20,012 bases of DNA. Origin: Hyella sp964606015 (lineage in GTDB: Bacteria; Cyanobacteriota; Cyanobacteriia; Cyanobacteriales; Xenococcaceae). A program made the translations under genes and the position numbers. The first letter of the stretch is position 1, and every line of letters begins with the position of its first letter. Under the pieces are notes generated by a model that was not told the DNA's origin, did no database searches, and worked only from the letters and a program-made list of their open reading frames with translations. This document shows positions 16,668-20,012 of this stretch, piece by piece. The stretch lies in contig CAZSEZ010000047.1 in assembly GCA_964606015.1 (NCBI GenBank), positions 1-20,012 of the forward strand, read 5' to 3'.

Positions 16668-17324
16668 ATGACTTACACTACCCAAGATTTGATCACCATT
16701 TTAGATCGGGAACTAAAAGCCAATTGGCAAGGTAAACGAGTGGTTTTATCTTCTGAATCGAGAATCAACGATCCTGTGGTGACCAAATTATTGAACATGA
16801 ATCGAGTCAATAAAGTCTTTGCTTACCAAGATTTTCGTTCTCAAATACATCAGTATCAACTCGAGCATCAAGTATCAGGAATTATTTGGCGAAGCTGTAA
16901 TTTTTGCGAACGCAAAATTAAATATCCTGAAATTCACAATCAGTTAATTCCTCTCAAAGCAGATAAGCAGACTCTGATCGCAGCAAAACAATCAGTCATC
17001 GAGTTTTGGCAACAGGCAACCGCAACAATGCAATTCTGGTTGGCACAAGCCCCAGGAAAAGACCATCCCCCAGTTTCAGAAACTAGCTTAAAAACTAGCT
17101 CGCAAGCTAGCCCATCAACACCCCACCAACCAATCGGCTCAGAATACGTCCAAAAGCTAATCCGCCAAGCAGAATGGGCAGAAGTGGATGCTACCCGGAA
17201 TGAAGTCTATTTAGGACTTTGTTGGGGGGATCCCGAAGAATATCGCTATCAATGGGCCAAACCAAAATCAGGTTGCGATCGCATTATCGCTTCTCAAACT
17301 GTCCCTAGTTCGATTAAGATTTAG
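16668..17324 (+). CDS. Conserved-looking hypothetical protein with CxxC, upstream of ccmK
   Basis: 218 residues. AGGA just before the ATG supports the start. The N-terminal part (1-125) is mixed alpha/beta: KRVVLSSESRINDPVV, then VSGIIWRSCNFCERKIKYPE with Cys77-x-x-Cys80, then helices with several Trp residues (FWQQATATMQFWL). A Pro/Ser/Thr-rich linker spans about 130-157. The C-terminal part (158-218) has EYVQKLIRQAEWAEVDATRN followed by EVYLGLCWGDPEEYRYQWA, plus Cys185 and Cys203. A single CxxC pair could be redox-active or half of a metal site. I do not recognise the family. It ends 37 bp before ccmK on the same strand, so co-transcription is likely, but a carboxysome role is only inference. 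Confidence 0.75.
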   Translation: MTYTTQDLITILDRELKANWQGKRVVLSSESRINDPVVTKLLNMNRVNKVFAYQDFRSQIHQYQLEHQVSGIIWRSCNFCERKIKYPEIHNQLIPLKADKQTLIAAKQSVIEFWQQATATMQFWLAQAPGKDHPPVSETSLKTSSQASPSTPHQPIGSEYVQKLIRQAEWAEVDATRNEVYLGLCWGDPEEYRYQWAKPKSGCDRIIASQTVPSSIKI

Positions 17325-17361
17325 GTTGGTAAATAATTAAGCAAAACAGAAATCGAAATTC

Positions 17362-17673
17362 ATGGCGCAACAAGAGGCAGTAGGCGTAATTCAAACCCTA
17401 GGTTTTCCCGCAATTTTGGCTGCTGCGGATGCCATGGTTAAAGGTGGCAGAGTAACTATTGTCTTCTTTGATAAAGCAGAAAGTGGTCAATTTATGGTAG
17501 TCATCCGTGGCGGAACTTCCGAGGTACATCCAGCCATGAAAGCTGGACTAGCAGCAGCAGAAGCTACTTTTGGCGGAAAAATCATGACTCACTACATTGT
17601 GCCTAATCCTCCTGATAACGTAGTAGCCGTATTACCGATTGAGTTTAGCGAGAAAGTAGCCCAGTTCCGTTAA
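17362..17673 (+). CDS. ccmK: Carboxysome shell protein, CcmK paralogue (CcmK3-like)
   Basis: A single BMC domain in 103 residues. BMC-H proteins tile the facets of the beta-carboxysome shell as hexamers whose central pores pass bicarbonate and RuBP. The sequence follows CcmK closely: AVGVIQTLGFPAILAAADAM (6-25), VKGGRVTIV (26-34), the pore loop KAESG (38-42), MVVIRGGTSEV, GGKIMTHYIVPNPPDNVVAV and LPIEF. The pieces GVIQTLGFP, AE-G in the pore loop and HYIVPNPP with NV look more like CcmK3 than CcmK1, CcmK2 or CcmK4, from memory of those sequences. CcmK3 genes usually sit beside ccmK4, which is absent here, so a CcmK5/CcmK6-type assignment is also open. It lies outside any visible ccmKLMN operon, as satellite ccmK genes do. 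Confidence 0.92.
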   Translation: MAQQEAVGVIQTLGFPAILAAADAMVKGGRVTIVFFDKAESGQFMVVIRGGTSEVHPAMKAGLAAAEATFGGKIMTHYIVPNPPDNVVAVLPIEFSEKVAQFR

Positions 17674-17775
17674 GCAACTATCTCAAACTGTAATCAAGCT
17701 GACTGTAAAGAGTGTGACTGACAATTATTGGTATATTTTGTAAGTTATCAAATTCAATCCACTCTTATCTAAGTC

Positions 17776-19197
17776 ATGTACGAAAAACTTACTCCCCCTA
17801 CAGAAGGTTCCCAGGTCACTTTTGACAATGGCAAACCGATAGTTCCAGACGATCCAATTATTCCCTTCATTCGTGGTGATGGAACTGGTGTTGATATTTG
17901 GCCAGCAACCCAAAAAGTAATTGACGCTGCGGTAGCCCATGCTTATGCAGGAAAGCGCAAGATCAATTGGTTTAAGGTCTACGCTGGCGATGAAGCTTGC
18001 GATCGCTACGGGACGTTTCAGTATTTACCCCAAGATACCCTCAAGGCAATTGAAGAATACAAAATTGCCATCAAAGGGCCTTTGACCACTCCTGTCGGTG
18101 GAGGGATTCGTTCTCTTAATGTGGCTCTCAGACAGCTATTTACCCTCTATGCTTGCGTCAGACCAAGTCGTTACTATCCTGGTACTCCTTCCCCACATAA
18201 AAACCCCGAAAAGCTAGATATCATCGTTTATCGCGAAAACACGGAAGATATTTATCTGGGAATTGAATGGCGTAAAGATGATGCAATTGGCCTAAAACTA
18301 ATCAATCTCCTCAACGATGAGTTAATACCTGCTACCAAAGAACACGGCAATAAACAAATCCCGCTCGATGCAGGTATTGGCATCAAACCCATTAGTAAAA
18401 CTGGCTCGCAACGTCTAGTACGTAAAGCAATCGAAAATGCTCTCAGGCTACCTTCTGGCAAGCAAAAGGTAACTCTTGTCCACAAGGGCAACATCATGAA
18501 GTATACCGAGGGAGCCTTCCGCGATTGGGGCTATGAGCTAGCAACTACTGAATTCAGAAATGAATGCGTAACCGAAAGAGAATCTTGGATTCTTAGTAAC
18601 CAAGCAGAAGACCCCAATCTTTCTGTAGAAGACAATGCTCGTAAAATCGATCCAGGCTACGATGCCCTAACTCCAGAAAAACAGGAAAAAATCTGTGCTG
18701 AAGTAAAATCCGTCCTCGATTCCATCGGGGAAAGTCACGGTAATGGAAAATGGCAAGAAAAGGTCATGGTCAACGATCGCATTGCCGATAGCATTTTCCA
18801 ACAAATCCAAACTCGTCCTGATGAGTACTCGATTTTGGCAACCATGAACCTCAATGGGGATTATCTTTCTGATGCTGCTGCTGCTATTGTTGGTGGCTTA
18901 GGAATGAGTCCTGGGGCAAATATTGGAGATAACTGTGCGATCTTTGAAGCGACTCACGGTACAGCTCCCAAACATGCTGGTCTAGACCGTATCAACCCTG
19001 GTTCAGTAATTTTGTCAGGTGTGATGATGTTGGAATTTATGGGCTGGGGCGAAGCAGCAAAACTAATCCAAGATGGCTTAGCTTCTGCGATCGCTAATGG
19101 TCAAGTAACTTATGATTTGGCACGTTTGATGGAACCTCAAGTAGACCCCTTGAAATGTTCGGAATTCGCCGATGCGATCGTAGCTACTTTTGCCTAA
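17776..19197 (+). CDS. icd: NADP-dependent isocitrate dehydrogenase
   Basis: Converts isocitrate to 2-oxoglutarate, CO2 and NADPH. In cyanobacteria the product is the carbon skeleton for GS-GOGAT ammonium assimilation and a nitrogen-status signal. 473 residues against 416 for E. coli Icd. Seen: IRGDGTGVDIWP (32-43), GGGIRSLNVALRQ (108-120) with Ser113 and Arg119, YRENTEDIYLGIEW (152-165), VHKGNIMKYTEGAFRDWGYE (235-254), NDRIAD (333-338), and GDYLSDA with metal-binding Asp362 and Asp366. HGTAPKH (394-400) and Tyr446/Arg450 correspond to the NADP-contacting Tyr391/Arg395 of E. coli. An insert of about 50-60 residues at about 270-328 is typical of cyanobacterial enzymes. I looked for an NtcA box (GTA, eight bases, TAC) in the 102 bp upstream and found none. 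Confidence 0.97.
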   Translation: MYEKLTPPTEGSQVTFDNGKPIVPDDPIIPFIRGDGTGVDIWPATQKVIDAAVAHAYAGKRKINWFKVYAGDEACDRYGTFQYLPQDTLKAIEEYKIAIKGPLTTPVGGGIRSLNVALRQLFTLYACVRPSRYYPGTPSPHKNPEKLDIIVYRENTEDIYLGIEWRKDDAIGLKLINLLNDELIPATKEHGNKQIPLDAGIGIKPISKTGSQRLVRKAIENALRLPSGKQKVTLVHKGNIMKYTEGAFRDWGYELATTEFRNECVTERESWILSNQAEDPNLSVEDNARKIDPGYDALTPEKQEKICAEVKSVLDSIGESHGNGKWQEKVMVNDRIADSIFQQIQTRPDEYSILATMNLNGDYLSDAAAAIVGGLGMSPGANIGDNCAIFEATHGTAPKHAGLDRINPGSVILSGVMMLEFMGWGEAAKLIQDGLASAIANGQVTYDLARLMEPQVDPLKCSEFADAIVATFA

Positions 19198-19228
19198 ATA
19201 GGTTCAATAATGGTTGATTGATGCTGAT

Positions 19229-19249
19229 TCCCCTCCACTAAGGAGGGGG
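19229..19249 (+). terminator. GC-rich hairpin after icd, possible terminator without T run
   Basis: CCCCTCC (19230-19236), loop ACTAA, GGAGGGG (19242-19248) form seven G-C/T-A pairs 32 bp after the icd stop. The flank GTTAGATT is not a proper T tract. Such CCCCTCC...GGAGGGG hairpins are also common dispersed elements in cyanobacterial intergenic DNA, so this is a weak terminator or a repeat. Confidence 0.5.
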
Positions 19250-19331
19250 TTAGATTAGTCGCTAATTAATTTTGCTTGACCGATTATTTATCTCCCAATA
19301 CTCTAGGTAAGAGTTTTTAGCTAAGATTTTC

Positions 19332-20012
19332 ATGACTAACTACATTCTGGAAGTAAAAGATGTTTATGCTGGCTACATTAAAGGCTTAAATATTTTACAA
19401 GGAGTCAACTTTCGGATTGCACCAGGAGAACTAGTGGCAGTTATTGGCCCTAATGGAGCAGGAAAATCAACCTTAGCTAAAGCAATATTTGGCTTAGTCA
19501 GCCCCAACCAGGGAACAATTACTTTTAAAGGAAAAAACATCACTGGTTACAAATCAGACCGAATTGTCCGCGAAGGCATGTGCTACGTGCCCCAGATTGC
19601 CAATGTTTTTCCTTCCCTTTCTGTAGCAGAAAACTTGGAAATGGGAGCATTTATCCGTTCTGGTTCTCTCAAACCTCTCAAAGACAAAATTTATGGCATG
19701 TTTCCCCGTTTAGCAGAGCGTCGTCGACAAGCTGCGGGAACACTCTCGGGAGGAGAAAGACAAATGCTAGCAATGGGTAGAGCCTTGATGTTAGATCCCG
19801 ATTTATTAGTGCTAGATGAACCATCTGCTGCCCTATCACCAATTCTGGTTAATGGTGTATTTGAGCAAATAAAAGCAGTACAACAAATGGGCAAAGCCAT
19901 CGTCCTGGTAGAGCAAAATGCCAAAAAAGCCCTGATGATGTCAGATCGGGGTTACGTTCTAGAAAATGGTTGCGATCGCTTTGAAGGCAAAGGCAAGGAT
20001 TTACTCAACGAT
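19332..20012 (+). CDS. Branched-chain/neutral amino-acid ABC transporter ATPase, LivF/NatE type (3' truncated)
   Basis: An uninterrupted frame of 227 codons runs from the ATG at 19332 to the window edge, so perhaps ten or more residues are missing from a family of about 235-250. It has Walker A GPNGAGKST (39-47), the Q-loop YVPQ (85-88), the signature LSGGERQMLAMGRAL (138-152), Walker B LLVLDEP (158-164) with PSAALSP, and VEQNAKKALMMSDRGYVLEN (193-212), which is characteristic of LivF-type ATPases. These hydrolyse ATP to drive import of hydrophobic or neutral amino acids with a LivG-type partner, two permeases and a binding protein. None of these partners is in the window. In cyanobacteria the N-I system (NatABCDE) is the closest known match, but the exact substrate cannot be read. 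It does not resemble UrtE. Confidence 0.93.
   Translation, partial: MTNYILEVKDVYAGYIKGLNILQGVNFRIAPGELVAVIGPNGAGKSTLAKAIFGLVSPNQGTITFKGKNITGYKSDRIVREGMCYVPQIANVFPSLSVAENLEMGAFIRSGSLKPLKDKIYGMFPRLAERRRQAAGTLSGGERQMLAMGRALMLDPDLLVLDEPSAALSPILVNGVFEQIKAVQQMGKAIVLVEQNAKKALMMSDRGYVLENGCDRFEGKGKDLLND

Noticed and set aside
17085..17118. CTAGCT-rich repeats and a small hairpin inside the unknown CxxC gene.
   Set aside because: They fall in the Ser/Thr-rich linker coding region and are short, so low-complexity codon usage explains them.
17674..17775. NtcA-binding site upstream of icd.
   Set aside because: No GTA-N8-TAC match is present; the nearest GTA-containing stretches lack the second half-site.

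Overview
The window reads as an ordinary chromosomal stretch of a cyanobacterium. By eye it holds 18 copies of the octamer GCGATCGC (HIP1), where chance would give well under one. The gene content fits: a beta-carboxysome shell protein (CcmK), a cyanobacterial-type isocitrate dehydrogenase with an insert, a Uma2/DUF820 protein, DUF4912 and NatE/LivF-type ABC genes. Gene order is mixed and the genus cannot be named from this sequence. A run of 100 Ns shows a draft assembly.

Layout. Positions 2-1633 hold the C-terminal half of an RND efflux pump, cut by the window edge. It converges on a Uma2-family gene (1730-2314, minus). A short spacer with a 20-bp tandem repeat separates that gene from a divergent HpnB-type glycosyltransferase (2419-3600). 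A 369-bp spacer with a perfect dyad leads to a DUF4912 protein with a SAP/Rho-N-like start (3970-5247), closed by a clear intrinsic terminator. A 515-bp AT-rich spacer with three evenly spaced related motifs then precedes a large extracellular-type multidomain protein (5763-7316), which is interrupted by the assembly gap and ends in a second clear terminator.

From 11911 down to 7461 four minus-strand genes follow one another: a TPR protein with a long acidic linker, a small HTH-like protein, a two-lobed GNAT protein and ruvX. They may be partly co-transcribed. Divergent from them is dnaX (12051-14276), whose product ends in an SSB-like acidic tip. Next come a large 26-residue-repeat LRV-type protein (14465-16555), an unknown CxxC protein (16668-17324) 37 bp ahead of a lone ccmK paralogue (17362-17673), icd (17776-19197), and a branched-chain/neutral amino-acid ABC ATPase cut by the right edge (19332-20012).

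Functionally the window mixes replication and recombination (dnaX, ruvX), carbon and nitrogen metabolism (ccmK, icd, ABC ATPase), envelope and export functions (RND pump, HpnB, exoprotein) and several cyanobacterial proteins of unknown role. I see no CRISPR array, prophage, insertion sequence, tRNA or rRNA, and no coherent new multi-gene system. The most unusual points are the SSB-like tail of DnaX, the LRV array with recent internal duplication, the spaced motifs before the exoprotein, and the unknown gene coupled to ccmK.
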